Position numbers and translations under genes: made by a program. A stretch of DNA of 64,000 nt, taken from Polynucleobacter victoriensis (GTDB taxonomy: Bacteria; Pseudomonadota; Gammaproteobacteria; Burkholderiales; Burkholderiaceae). Location of the stretch: positions 496,001 to 560,000 of the forward strand of contig NZ_FYEX01000001.1 of assembly GCF_900187875.1 (NCBI RefSeq). The letters run 5' to 3'. Positions 51,822 through 60,299 of this stretch are shown one piece after another (the first letter of the stretch is position 1; every line of letters starts with the position of its first letter). The notes below the pieces were generated by a model, which worked only from the letters and a program-made list of their open reading frames with translations, ran no database searches and was not told where the DNA came from.

Positions 51822-52304
51822 TTAGTAGGCAATATCAGCACGGCGATTTTCTTGCCATGCAGCCTCATTGCTACCCTGTGCTTTGGGCTTTTCTTTACCA
51901 AAACTCACCGCTTCCATTTGTGAGTCAGACACACCTAGCAATGACAATGATTTACGCACAGCTTCTGAACGACGTTGACCTAGTGCCAAGTTGTATTCGG
52001 TTGTGCCGCGTTCGTCTGTATTACCTTCAATTTTGATCTTGCGATCTTTATTAGCCTTTAGGTAGTTGGCGTGTGCTTGCAAAGTTGCTTGATATTCAGC
52101 CTTAACCGCATAACTATCAAAATCAAAATAAACACTGCGCTTGAACAATGGGCTCTTTGGATCATTCCAAGGTTGTGAGCTGTAATCAGTACCAGCGCCA
52201 CCCTTACCATCAACATCATCTAACTTAACGCCTGATGCACAAGCTGTTAACAAAGCCACGGACAACAATAATGTTGCGCGACGAGCGATTGAAAATTGTT
52301 TCAT
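51822..52304 (-). CDS. pal: Peptidoglycan-associated lipoprotein Pal
   Basis: 160 residues from ATG 52304, with GGGGA upstream; a TTG at 52316 is rejected. Lipobox LTAC with Cys22. The OmpA-like domain has VYFDFDSYAVK and IEGNTDERGTTEYNLALGQRRSEAVRKSL, with the Asp and Arg that bind diaminopimelate. Outer-membrane anchor of the Tol system. 106 bases separate it from tolB, with two hairpins. Confidence 0.95.
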   Translation of the reverse strand: MKQFSIARRATLLLSVALLTACASGVKLDDVDGKGGAGTDYSSQPWNDPKSPLFKRSVYFDFDSYAVKAEYQATLQAHANYLKANKDRKIKIEGNTDERGTTEYNLALGQRRSEAVRKSLSLLGVSDSQMEAVSFGKEKPKAQGSNEAAWQENRRADIAY

Positions 52305-52340
52305 TTGTTTCCCCAAATTTAATATTTAAATGATTTTGTT

Positions 52341-52423
52341 AAGTGAAAAAACAATTTTTCACTTAATTTGTGTCTATCGTATCAAATCAATCTGAAATAA
52401 GCACTTTTTCAGATTCATTTGAT
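52341..52423. terminator. Two hairpins between tolB and pal
   Basis: A perfect 10-base stem (52341-52350 with 52355-52364) and a 16-base imperfect stem (52381-52396 with 52408-52423) directly after the tolB stop. Neither has a proper T-run on the minus strand, so partial termination or mRNA processing is more likely than a full stop. Confidence 0.5.
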
Positions 52424-53748
52424 TAATCCATGAATGGGCCCCAGGCAGGCTCGCGGATATCAGCCCCAGGCAAACTTAACATTTGTTTATTTTTACCGTC
52501 AATTGATACTGCCATGAGAACCGGCTTATTGCCGGAGCGCATGGCATACAGAATGTAACGACCATTGGCGGCAAAAGTAGGTGTCTCATCACGAATGCCA
52601 TCACTTAAAGCCACAACTTCACCACTTGCTAGATCTTGTAGATGCAAACGATAAGCGCCAGAAACTCTGGCAATGTAGGCTAAATTTTTACCATCAGGCG
52701 ACAAGCGTGGACTAGTCACAAAGCCATGCTTAAAGGTAACGCGTTGAGCAGCTCCAGCAGATTCGCCCTCTACAGGCATACGATAAATTTGCGGGCTGCC
52801 ACCACGATCACTCGTGAAATAAATCCACTTACCATCAGGCGACCACTGTGGCTCTGTATCAATCGAATAGCCACGAGTTAAACGTTGCAAACCAGAACCA
52901 TTGGCATTGATTTTATAAATCTGAGTATTGCCATCTTTCGATAAAGCAATCGCTAATTGGCTACCATCCATTGACCATGATGGCGCACTGTTATTACCCT
53001 TTTGATTAGAAAGAACAGTACGACGCCCTGTTGCTAACTCATGTACATAAATCACTGGCTTACGTGACTCAAAAGAAACATAAGCTACCTTTTTGCCATC
53101 TGGTGACCATGTTGGCGAAATAATAGGCTCATTACTTGAGAGCGCAGGACGAGCATTTTCACCATCAGAATCAGAAATCACCAAACGATGGCTCTTACCA
53201 GATCGAATCACGTAGGATAAGCGTGTTGAAAAGATACCTCGCTCACCCAAAATCTTTTGAATGATGTCATCGGCAATTTTGTGACCTGCCAAACGCAAAT
53301 CATCAGCAGTAACAGTAACAACTAAACCACCTAAACTTTCATTTTTACGAATATCAAATAAGCGATAACGAATCTCAAAACGGCCATCTGATAATTTAGT
53401 CACACTACCTACTGCCAAAGCATCAGCTCCGCGTGCAGACCATGACTTGTAGTCAGGGTTGATATCCCAACCCAATTCTGCAGAACCTGATTCAACGTTA
53501 CGAATAGCTCCACTTCTTGTTAAGTTCGAGCGAACCACATCGGTTACCTTGAGGGGTAATTGATTTTCACCAACAAAGCGCATTGCGGCCACTGGGAATA
53601 ATGACTGACCCACTCCAGTAATCTCAATATTCATTTGCGCATGCGCCCCAGTTGAGGCGGCAATCATGGCAACAGCCATCAACCAAAGTTTGGCTGATTT
53701 TGTTAGAAAAGCTTGCATCACTGAAATTGATTTCATTGTGTATCTCAT
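52423..53748 (-). CDS. tolB: Tol-Pal system beta-propeller protein TolB
   Basis: 441 residues, start overlapping the tolA stop by one base (TAATG). Signal peptide ends at GAHA (about 38). N-terminal alpha/beta domain, then six propeller blades with repeated SPDGKKVAYVS and SPDGKWIYFTSDRGG. TolB binds Pal and TolA in the periplasm. Confidence 0.95.
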   Translation of the reverse strand: MRYTMKSISVMQAFLTKSAKLWLMAVAMIAASTGAHAQMNIEITGVGQSLFPVAAMRFVGENQLPLKVTDVVRSNLTRSGAIRNVESGSAELGWDINPDYKSWSARGADALAVGSVTKLSDGRFEIRYRLFDIRKNESLGGLVVTVTADDLRLAGHKIADDIIQKILGERGIFSTRLSYVIRSGKSHRLVISDSDGENARPALSSNEPIISPTWSPDGKKVAYVSFESRKPVIYVHELATGRRTVLSNQKGNNSAPSWSMDGSQLAIALSKDGNTQIYKINANGSGLQRLTRGYSIDTEPQWSPDGKWIYFTSDRGGSPQIYRMPVEGESAGAAQRVTFKHGFVTSPRLSPDGKNLAYIARVSGAYRLHLQDLASGEVVALSDGIRDETPTFAANGRYILYAMRSGNKPVLMAVSIDGKNKQMLSLPGADIREPAWGPFMD

Positions 53749-54572
53749 TAGTCTTTTGGCTTAAACGTTAAACGTACTTGCTTAGGCACCTTGCCATCAT
53801 CATCTTTAGGCAAAGTTTGTGCATCATCAATGGCTCTTAAAACAGCTTTGTCCCATGCAGCATCACCACTACTCTTTAATACTTTTCTGCTCACAATTGT
53901 GCCATCAGGCGCTAACTCTACACCCACTTCAACCGCCGGATTACCTGCCACCAAAGATGGATTAAAAACAATGAGTGGCAAGATTTTTCGGCGCACTTTA
54001 TCTGCGTAGCCTGGCTTAGCATTACCGCCACCACCCACACCATCACCAACCACACCACCGCGACCACCAGCAGCACCTTCTTTACCAGCTGCAGAACGTA
54101 GACGCGCCAATTGATCTGCACGTGCTTTATCTTGAGCTAGCGCCTCCTTGCGTTCAGCCTCTGCCTTAGCTTTTTCTTTAGCTGCATCTTGTTTTTGTTT
54201 TGCTAATTTTTCTTCTTCAGCTTTTTGCTTTTTAAGCTCTTTAGGGTCTACTTTCTTAGCTGGTTTTACTTCTTCTTTTTTAGGCTCAGGTTTTTTCTGA
54301 GCTTCCTTTTTCTTCTTTAGTGCAATGTCCGCTTTTTCATCGGCATCAATTTTTGGATCCACATTCGCTGGAGCACTTTTAATTACTGGAACGTTATCCC
54401 AAATTTCTGCTTCAAGACCTGCTGGCGTTTGGCTCTTCCAATTCAATCCAACTGTTAAAAATAGCATTAATAAAAGGTGCATCCCCATGGCCCACAAAAA
54501 GGCCTTGCCAGTTCCAGGCTCAGCCTGAAAGCGATCACGCAATGGAAAACCTGGGAATGTGGCTGCGCTCAC
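53748..54572 (-). CDS. tolA: TolA protein
   Basis: 274 residues: one membrane helix (about 23-44), a long Lys/Ala/Glu-rich helix (about 75-160), a glycine-rich hinge GGRGGVVGDGVGGGG and a C-terminal TonB-like domain ending RLTFKPKD. It spans the periplasm between TolQR and Pal/TolB. Shorter than E. coli TolA (421), as usual in betaproteobacteria. Confidence 0.93.
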   Translation of the reverse strand: MSAATFPGFPLRDRFQAEPGTGKAFLWAMGMHLLLMLFLTVGLNWKSQTPAGLEAEIWDNVPVIKSAPANVDPKIDADEKADIALKKKKEAQKKPEPKKEEVKPAKKVDPKELKKQKAEEEKLAKQKQDAAKEKAKAEAERKEALAQDKARADQLARLRSAAGKEGAAGGRGGVVGDGVGGGGNAKPGYADKVRRKILPLIVFNPSLVAGNPAVEVGVELAPDGTIVSRKVLKSSGDAAWDKAVLRAIDDAQTLPKDDDGKVPKQVRLTFKPKD

Positions 54573-54587
54573 TCAGTCTCTCTACGT

Positions 54588-55010
54588 TTAGTTGCTCTTA
54601 ACTGCCAAGCCAACGCGTTTGATGCCGTTTTCTTTGAGGCGCGCCATGACATCCATCACGATTTCATACTTGATCGATTTATCAGCTGCAATCACCATCG
54701 GCTGATCAGGGGTTAGCTCTGCACGCTCGCGTGCAAAAGCACCTAACTCAGCCCGACTAACAGTTTTGTCTGCCTTACCTTCACTCTTAATCAAAATCAC
54801 TTCTTCAGCAGAAATGTTAATAAGTACAGGGGGCATAGGTTGTATTTGCGCACCACCCACTGTTGGCAAACTCACAATGCCTGGATTAACCATTGGAGTT
54901 GTGACCATAAAAATAACCAAGAGCACCAACATGACATCAATGTATGGAACCACATTGATGTCTGCCATCGCCCTTCTGCGTCCACCAGTTTTTCTAGAGA
55001 TGCTAGCCAT
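54588..55010 (-). CDS. tolR: TolR protein
   Basis: 140 residues. The membrane helix carries the proton-relay Asp in INVVPYIDVMLVLLVIFMVTTPMV. The periplasmic domain follows with VIAADKSIKYEIVMDVMARLKENGIKRVGLA. The N-terminus is basic (RKTGGRRRA). Partner of TolQ 13 bases upstream. Confidence 0.94.
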   Translation of the reverse strand: MASISRKTGGRRRAMADINVVPYIDVMLVLLVIFMVTTPMVNPGIVSLPTVGGAQIQPMPPVLINISAEEVILIKSEGKADKTVSRAELGAFARERAELTPDQPMVIAADKSIKYEIVMDVMARLKENGIKRVGLAVKSN

Positions 55011-55023
55011 AAGGAATCCCTAT

Positions 55024-55680
55024 TTAGCGAACTTGTTGCTGACGTTGCAAGATATTTGAGAACTCTTCAATGAAAGTTTCAAAACGAATTGATAAGCGAT
55101 CAATGTCAGCAGCATTACGGTTATAAGCCACTACCGCAGGAATTGCCGCAAACAAACCAATTGCTGTTGCCACCAATGCTTCTGCAATGCCCGGAGCTAC
55201 ACTAGCCAAGGTAGCTTGTTGCACATTAGCTAAGCCACGGAATGAGTTCATGATGCCCCACACGGTACCAAACAAACCAATGTATGGAGAGACAGACCCA
55301 ACTGATGCCAAGAATGGCAAGTTAGCCTCTAAGGTGTCCATCTCACGCTGGTAAGCAGCTTTCATGGCACGACGTGCACCGTCAATCTCTTTACCTTTTA
55401 AGAACTCTTGCATGCCACTTTCAAAAATACGTTCTAGGCTGGCTGCTTGATCTTTGTTACGCATCGCGCCTTGCAATAAAGTATTTAAATCACCACCTGA
55501 CCAAAAATCTCTCTCAAAGCGTTCGGTATCTTGGCGCACCGCTTTGAGTGCTAGGCCTTTTCTAAAAATAATGGTCCATGACGCTACTGAAAGACTTAGC
55601 AATAAGAGCATGACCAATTGCACCAGAACACTGGCATTAAGTACTAGCGACAGAATTGATAAATCTTGAGTAGCGTGCAT
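55024..55680 (-). CDS. tolQ: TolQ protein
   Basis: 218 residues, three membrane helices near 12-35, 128-150 and 165-188. FLASVGSVSPYIGLFGTVWGIMNSF and GIAEALVATAIGLFAAIPAVVAYN are the TolQ/ExbB signature. It heads the tolQRAB-pal-cpoB-queC run on the minus strand, and pairs with TolR to use proton-motive force. The thioesterase ybgC often found before tolQ is absent. Confidence 0.94.
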   Translation of the reverse strand: MHATQDLSILSLVLNASVLVQLVMLLLLSLSVASWTIIFRKGLALKAVRQDTERFERDFWSGGDLNTLLQGAMRNKDQAASLERIFESGMQEFLKGKEIDGARRAMKAAYQREMDTLEANLPFLASVGSVSPYIGLFGTVWGIMNSFRGLANVQQATLASVAPGIAEALVATAIGLFAAIPAVVAYNRNAADIDRLSIRFETFIEEFSNILQRQQQVR

Positions 55681-55724
55681 ATCGATTAATTTCAGTAGTA
55701 ATAAATTGTTTAAGTGTTGCTATT

Positions 55725-56492
55725 TTAGTTTCTATAAACAGCCAATGGCCCAGATGCTTGGCAAGCTGGCATCATTTCAATCACATTGATGTTTACATGT
55801 GCTGGCAAAGTAGATGCCCAGTAAACAGACTCTGCAATATCAGTAGCTGTTAATGCCTGAACACCGTCATAAACTTTGGCGGCTTTTTCATCATCGCCCT
55901 TAAAGCGCACATTTGAGAATTCCGTACCAGAACATAAGCCTGGGGAGACATCCGTCACACGAATAGGTGTACCCAGTAAATCAGACTTGAGGTTTAAGCT
56001 GAACTGACGCACAAAAGCTTTAGTACCACCATACACGTTGCCACCTGGATATGGGTAACGCCCTGCAATAGAGCCTAAATTGAAGACATGACCTCTTCCA
56101 CGCTCCACCATTCCTGGCAAGAAAGCACGTGTCATGTACATCAAACCTTTGATGTTGGTATCAACCATTCTTTCCCAGTCAGTTAAATCGACTTTATGGG
56201 CTGGCTCAAGACCCAAGGCCAAACCTGCGTTATTAACTAGAACATTAACGCCTGCAAAGTCTGCCGGCAGTTTCGCAGGCAGAGCAAAAACCGCCTCTTT
56301 ATCAGTCACATCCAGTACCACTGTGTGTAAACGGGTTTGCTGATCAGCCGGTAGAGATTTTTTTAACTGTTCCAAGCGATCCACTCGACGACCGGCCGCA
56401 ACCACTTTATGACCTTCGGCCAAATAGCGTTTTGCAATCGCTTGACCAAAGCCTGCTGTGGCTCCAGTCACCAATACTGTTAACTTAGTCAT
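55725..56492 (-). CDS. Short-chain dehydrogenase/reductase (YdfG-like)
   Basis: 255 residues. Cofactor loop TGATAGFGQAIA with Arg residues in AAGRRVDRLEQL pointing to NADP, NNAGLALG, Ser in GSIAGRYPYPGG, catalytic Tyr-x-x-x-Lys in VYGGTKAFVRQF, and VSPGLCSGTEFSNVRFKGD. The last stretch is typical of YdfG, which reduces malonic semialdehyde and oxidises L-allo-threonine or serine. Substrate by resemblance only. Divergent from glyA. Confidence 0.88.
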   Translation of the reverse strand: MTKLTVLVTGATAGFGQAIAKRYLAEGHKVVAAGRRVDRLEQLKKSLPADQQTRLHTVVLDVTDKEAVFALPAKLPADFAGVNVLVNNAGLALGLEPAHKVDLTDWERMVDTNIKGLMYMTRAFLPGMVERGRGHVFNLGSIAGRYPYPGGNVYGGTKAFVRQFSLNLKSDLLGTPIRVTDVSPGLCSGTEFSNVRFKGDDEKAAKVYDGVQALTATDIAESVYWASTLPAHVNINVIEMMPACQASGPLAVYRN

Positions 56493-56590
56493 TTTTTGGT
56501 CTCCTTACTGGTTTTTTTGTATCATTTAGGTCTGCAGAGTTTAGCGTATGCTAGCCGCAAAATAGACGATCCTCATAGAAAGCCCTAATC

Positions 56591-57838
56591 ATGTTCCAAC
56601 GTAGTCAAACATTGGCCAAAACTGATCCCGCATTATGGGATGCCATCCAAGCAGAAAACAAGCGTCAAGAAGAGCATATCGAGCTGATTGCCTCTGAAAA
56701 CTATACCTCTCCAGCGGTTTTGGAAGCCCAAGGCTCCCAATTAACTAATAAATATGCTGAAGGCTACCCAGGTAAGCGCTATTACGGTGGTTGCGAGTAT
56801 GTGGACGTTGCTGAACAATTAGCAATTGACCGTCTAAAACAGATTTATGGCGCAGAAGCAGCCAACGTACAGCCTCACTGTGGCGCATCTGCCAATGAGG
56901 CAGTATTTTTGGCGTTTTTGAAGCCTGGCGACACAATTTTGGGTATGAGCTTGGCAGAAGGTGGCCACTTAACCCACGGCATGGCTCTTAATATGAGCGG
57001 CAAGTGGTTTAACGCTGTTGCCTATGGCCTTAATGAAAAAGAAGAGATTGATTACGATGCCATGGAGCGTTTGGCACGTGAGCACAAGCCAAAATTAATC
57101 ATCGCTGGCGCATCTGCTTACTCATTGCACATTGATTTTGCTCGTTTTGCCAAAGTAGCCAAAGAAGTCGGCGCTATTTTTATGGTGGACATGGCTCACT
57201 ACTCAGGTTTGATTGCTGCTGGTTTGTACCCTAATCCAGTGCCCCATGCTGATATCGTGACATCAACTACACACAAGAGCTTGCGTGGCCCACGTGGCGG
57301 CATCATCTTGATGAAAGCTGAACATGAAAAAGCTATTAACTCAGCCATTTTCCCAGGCTTGCAAGGCGGTCCTTTGATGCATGTGATTGCCGCTAAGGCA
57401 GTGGCCTTCAAAGAAGCACTAGAGCCAAGCTTTAAAGACTATCAACAACAAGTGTTAATCAATGCTAACGCCATGGCGCAAACTTTGATCAAACGTGGTT
57501 TACGCATTGTGTCTTCTGGCACTCAATCACACGTGATGCTTGTAGACCTTCGCGCTAAGAAGATCACTGGTAAAGAGGCTGAGCGTGTATTGGGCGAAGC
57601 ACACATCACTTGCAACAAAAATGCGATTCCTAACGATCCTGAGAAACCATTTATTACAAGCGGTATCCGTTTAGGCTCACCAGCTATGACAACACGCGGC
57701 TTCAAAGAAGCTGAAGCTATTCAGGTAGCAAATTGGATTGCTGATGTTTTAGATAATCCTAATGATGCTGCCAATATTGCTAAAGTTCGTGAAGAAGTTG
57801 CTGCTCTAACTAAGCGCTTCCCTGTTTACAGCAACTAG
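56591..57838 (+). CDS. glyA: Serine hydroxymethyltransferase
   Basis: 415 residues, a PLP enzyme. IELIASENYTSPAVLEAQGS near 32-51, YPGKRYYGGCEYVD, VDMAHYSGLIAAGLYPNP and the PLP lysine in VTSTTHKSLRGPRGG near 222-236. It links serine and glycine and supplies one-carbon units. No glycine or other riboswitch is seen in the 98 bases upstream. Confidence 0.97.
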   Translation: MFQRSQTLAKTDPALWDAIQAENKRQEEHIELIASENYTSPAVLEAQGSQLTNKYAEGYPGKRYYGGCEYVDVAEQLAIDRLKQIYGAEAANVQPHCGASANEAVFLAFLKPGDTILGMSLAEGGHLTHGMALNMSGKWFNAVAYGLNEKEEIDYDAMERLAREHKPKLIIAGASAYSLHIDFARFAKVAKEVGAIFMVDMAHYSGLIAAGLYPNPVPHADIVTSTTHKSLRGPRGGIILMKAEHEKAINSAIFPGLQGGPLMHVIAAKAVAFKEALEPSFKDYQQQVLINANAMAQTLIKRGLRIVSSGTQSHVMLVDLRAKKITGKEAERVLGEAHITCNKNAIPNDPEKPFITSGIRLGSPAMTTRGFKEAEAIQVANWIADVLDNPNDAANIAKVREEVAALTKRFPVYSN

Positions 57839-57860
57839 GCAACAAGGCTCATAAGAAGAT

Positions 57861-58307
57861 ATGCACTGTCCTTTTTGCAAACATTCAGATACGCAAGTTT
57901 TAGATACTCGCGTATCTGAAGAAGGCGACCTCATTAAACGTCGTCGCCGTTGCGAAAAATGCGACAAACGCTTCACCACTTATGAGCGCGCTGAATTAGC
58001 ACTCCCTGCGATTGTTAAAAAGAATGGCAGTCGCGTGGAGTACAACCGCAGCAAGATTGTGGATTCAATGGGTATTGCATTGCGCAAACGCCCAGTGTCT
58101 GCTGAAGCTGTTGAAGAAGCCATCCGAAACATCGAAGAACGTCTTCTTGCCATGGGTGAAAAAGAAATCGCCAGCGACCGAATTGGCGAACTCGTGATGC
58201 GCGAACTCAAGCGCCTTGATAAAGTTGCCTACATTCGCTTCGCATCTGTTTATAAGAGCTTTACAGACATTGAGTCATTTGAAAGCGCGCTTAAAGAGTT
58301 GAAGTAA
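57861..58307 (+). CDS. nrdR: Ribonucleotide reductase regulator NrdR
   Basis: 148 residues. Zinc ribbon MHCPFCKHSDTQVLDTRVSEEGDLIKRRRRCEKCDKRF at the start, then the ATP-cone domain with VEYNRSKIVDSMGIALRKRPVS and the closing YIRFASVYKSFTDIESF. It represses nrd genes when bound to ATP/dATP. Follows glyA by 22 bases. Confidence 0.96.
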   Translation: MHCPFCKHSDTQVLDTRVSEEGDLIKRRRRCEKCDKRFTTYERAELALPAIVKKNGSRVEYNRSKIVDSMGIALRKRPVSAEAVEEAIRNIEERLLAMGEKEIASDRIGELVMRELKRLDKVAYIRFASVYKSFTDIESFESALKELK

Positions 58308-58346
58308 GTCATCAGCCCTTACTTATTTTCAGAAAATTCGTACACA

Positions 58347-58368
58347 AAAATCAGCAAACGCTGATTTT
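58347..58368 (+). terminator. Possible terminator after nrdR
   Basis: AAAATCAGC pairs with GCTGATTTT around AAAC. T-rich end is only four bases, so weak. Confidence 0.4.
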
Positions 58369-58399
58369 CAGATAGCCGCAGGGTTGGCATCATCTATGG

Positions 58400-58609
58400 A
58401 TGTCTTCGCATACAAATACTGACGGTTTTACCTTGATTGAAGTTTTGATCGCCATTAGCTTGCTTGGTGGATCGTATTTTGTGATTTCCTCCACACAACA
58501 GTTCGTGAGCAGCTATTCACTCAAACTTGAACATGATTTTTTTGAGCTCATCGAGCTGAGCAATGAGCATGAACTATCGATTGCTTTACTTGAGTGGGGT
58601 GATGAATGA
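58400..58609 (+). CDS. Short type IV pilin-like protein (PilV/PilI-like)
   Basis: 69 residues. DGFTLIEVLIAISLLGGSYFVIS is a class III prepilin N-terminus with cleavage after Gly9 and Glu5 of the mature form. Only about 60 residues remain after cleavage, so it is a minor pilin with almost no globular head. Its end overlaps the next gene by four bases (ATGA), and the four pilin-like genes here form one block before ribD. Confidence 0.68.
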   Translation: MSSHTNTDGFTLIEVLIAISLLGGSYFVISSTQQFVSSYSLKLEHDFFELIELSNEHELSIALLEWGDE

Positions 58610-59244
58610 ACCTAATTGAATTAATGGTCTCAAATGTGCTGGGCAGCATTATTTTGGTGGGCATTACTCAATCGGGATATCAGCTTTATCAAAGCATTGA
58701 GAGGCACTTAGTTCGAGCAACCTTGCACAACGAAGCATTACAAGCAATTCAGATGATGGGGCAAGCCATCCAAACAGCGAGCCTGCCTAAAGGTGCCACA
58801 TTTCAATTAATGGCAAAAGATAGTTCTAGCATGAGTAGTAGCCAGACCGGTCAGTTTCAGGTACGCAAGGGCTCCGCTAGCTTAGATGGCTCGGATGCTT
58901 TTTATACCAACCACGCAGATGAATCAGTTGGATATCAAGCATTCTTTATTCAGTATCAGGGTCATCATGAACAACGTGAGGGTGTGCTGTATTTGCAAAC
59001 CAAGAATAAAAAGGGACATCTACAAAATGATGCATTGATCGGGCACGTTCAATCAATGCAAATCCAGACGGGTATTAAAAGAGGTCAAAGTATTGAGTGG
59101 CATGAACCCTACGAGTTAAACGAAAGAGCATCAAAAAGTAGACCCCACTGGAAACAAGTCAAAGCATTAAAACTACGGATCAAACTTCATAAAAATAGAC
59201 ATGGCCTTGAAATCGAGAAGATTTTTGCACTACGACATTCCTAA
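58606..59244 (+). CDS. PilW/PilJ-like minor pilin without a leader
   Basis: 212 residues, beginning MNLIELMVSNVLGSIILVG. This aligns with the mature pilin start F-T-L-I-E so that the initiator Met stands at +1 and Glu at +5; there is no prepilin leader or Gly at -1. Two in-frame TGA codons directly before the ATG rule out an upstream start. The rest has helix and beta regions like PilW (GQAIQTASLPKGATFQLM). Co-translated with the gene before it. Confidence 0.65.
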   Translation: MNLIELMVSNVLGSIILVGITQSGYQLYQSIERHLVRATLHNEALQAIQMMGQAIQTASLPKGATFQLMAKDSSSMSSSQTGQFQVRKGSASLDGSDAFYTNHADESVGYQAFFIQYQGHHEQREGVLYLQTKNKKGHLQNDALIGHVQSMQIQTGIKRGQSIEWHEPYELNERASKSRPHWKQVKALKLRIKLHKNRHGLEIEKIFALRHS

Positions 59245-59248
59245 TGAG

Positions 59249-59662
59249 ATGGCTTTCGGTAGACAAGCTGGCTATGTCATTCCAAGTATCTTAGGATTTT
59301 TATTACTCATAAGCCTAGCAACCATCTCAGCATTGAATATTGCTGCCACACATATTCGAATGATTCAAAGTGAGAGTGATTACCTAAAGACTTTTATATC
59401 AGCAGAACGATCGTTGATCGAGGCCGAAAGAAACTTGAGTCTGGGTCTTAATGTGAATAATGAAGTTGATGTTGAGACCTACAAACCAAAATACTTTCGC
59501 AATAAATCAGGAATTAGTAGTCAACACTACAAGGTTACAAGCTCAGCCAAATCACCACTTACTCATGTACAACTACAAAGCACGATTCGAATTGATACCC
59601 CTCAAACCGCATCAAAAAATAAACTCAAGCAAATTGAACGACTTGATTGGAAGAAATTATGA
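59249..59662 (+). CDS. PilX-like minor pilin
   Basis: 137 residues from ATG 59249; ATG 59201 would add 16 residues and overlap the previous gene. GRQAGYVIPSILGFLLLISLATISALNIAATHIRMIQSESDY fits PilX/GspK-type N-termini, which lack the usual Glu5. A helix with SAERSLIEAERNL follows. Probably part of a pilus-tip or priming complex with its neighbours. Confidence 0.58.
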   Translation: MAFGRQAGYVIPSILGFLLLISLATISALNIAATHIRMIQSESDYLKTFISAERSLIEAERNLSLGLNVNNEVDVETYKPKYFRNKSGISSQHYKVTSSAKSPLTHVQLQSTIRIDTPQTASKNKLKQIERLDWKKL

Positions 59663-60251
59663 AAGTGACAGTTATCAATGTGATTTGGAGACCGGCTTTA
59701 CTCTCATTGAAGTGCTGATATGCACTTTTTTAATCGCAATCATTGCAAGCACATTGATAGAATCATTTAGTCGTCAGATAGCACAGCAGCAATTAAATGA
59801 AGTGATCCATGCTTTTATTCAAGATGCGCAATTAGCAAGGCAACTATCACGTCAACTCAATGTAAAAGTTAGCCTGCAACCAGCCAATGAAAGAGACCCT
59901 CAGAATTGGTCAAATGGCTGGGCAATTATTCAACCTACTGATACCTCGATGAGAGGAATAATGCTCAAAACGTACCCACTCAATCAACCTCATTTGCATG
60001 CTCAAGTTCAGATCGCGACTCATCTTTTAAAAGATAGCCAGCAATTTACGGATATGAGTGCACCCAAGAAAGCACGGCACATCAGTTTTTTGGGTGGGGA
60101 GCCCGCACTACTGCATAACGGTGGATTTGTGGCAAATCGAATCATTTGGCAACATAAAAGCTACCCCGAGTTAATGCGTCACGTGATTTTGGGACCAGGT
60201 GGTCGGTGGCGAATTTGTGATCCAGGAAAAGATTCTCAAAAATGCCTGTAA
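59643..60251 (+). CDS. FimT/GspH-like minor pilin
   Basis: Up to 202 residues. ETGFTLIEVLICTFLIAIIASTLIESF is a prepilin start with Gly(-1) and Glu5. The start is uncertain: TTG at 59643 gives a leader of about 19 residues, TTG at 59685 one of four; no ATG is in frame. The C-terminal half (NGWAIIQP, then VILGPGGRWRIC) resembles FimT/GspH heads. Overlaps the end of the PilX-like gene. Confidence 0.6.
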   Translation: MIGRNYESDSYQCDLETGFTLIEVLICTFLIAIIASTLIESFSRQIAQQQLNEVIHAFIQDAQLARQLSRQLNVKVSLQPANERDPQNWSNGWAIIQPTDTSMRGIMLKTYPLNQPHLHAQVQIATHLLKDSQQFTDMSAPKKARHISFLGGEPALLHNGGFVANRIIWQHKSYPELMRHVILGPGGRWRICDPGKDSQKCL

Positions 60252-60299
60252 AGTGGATATCACCTCTAAAATGAGACACATTGTTATTAATGACGTGCC

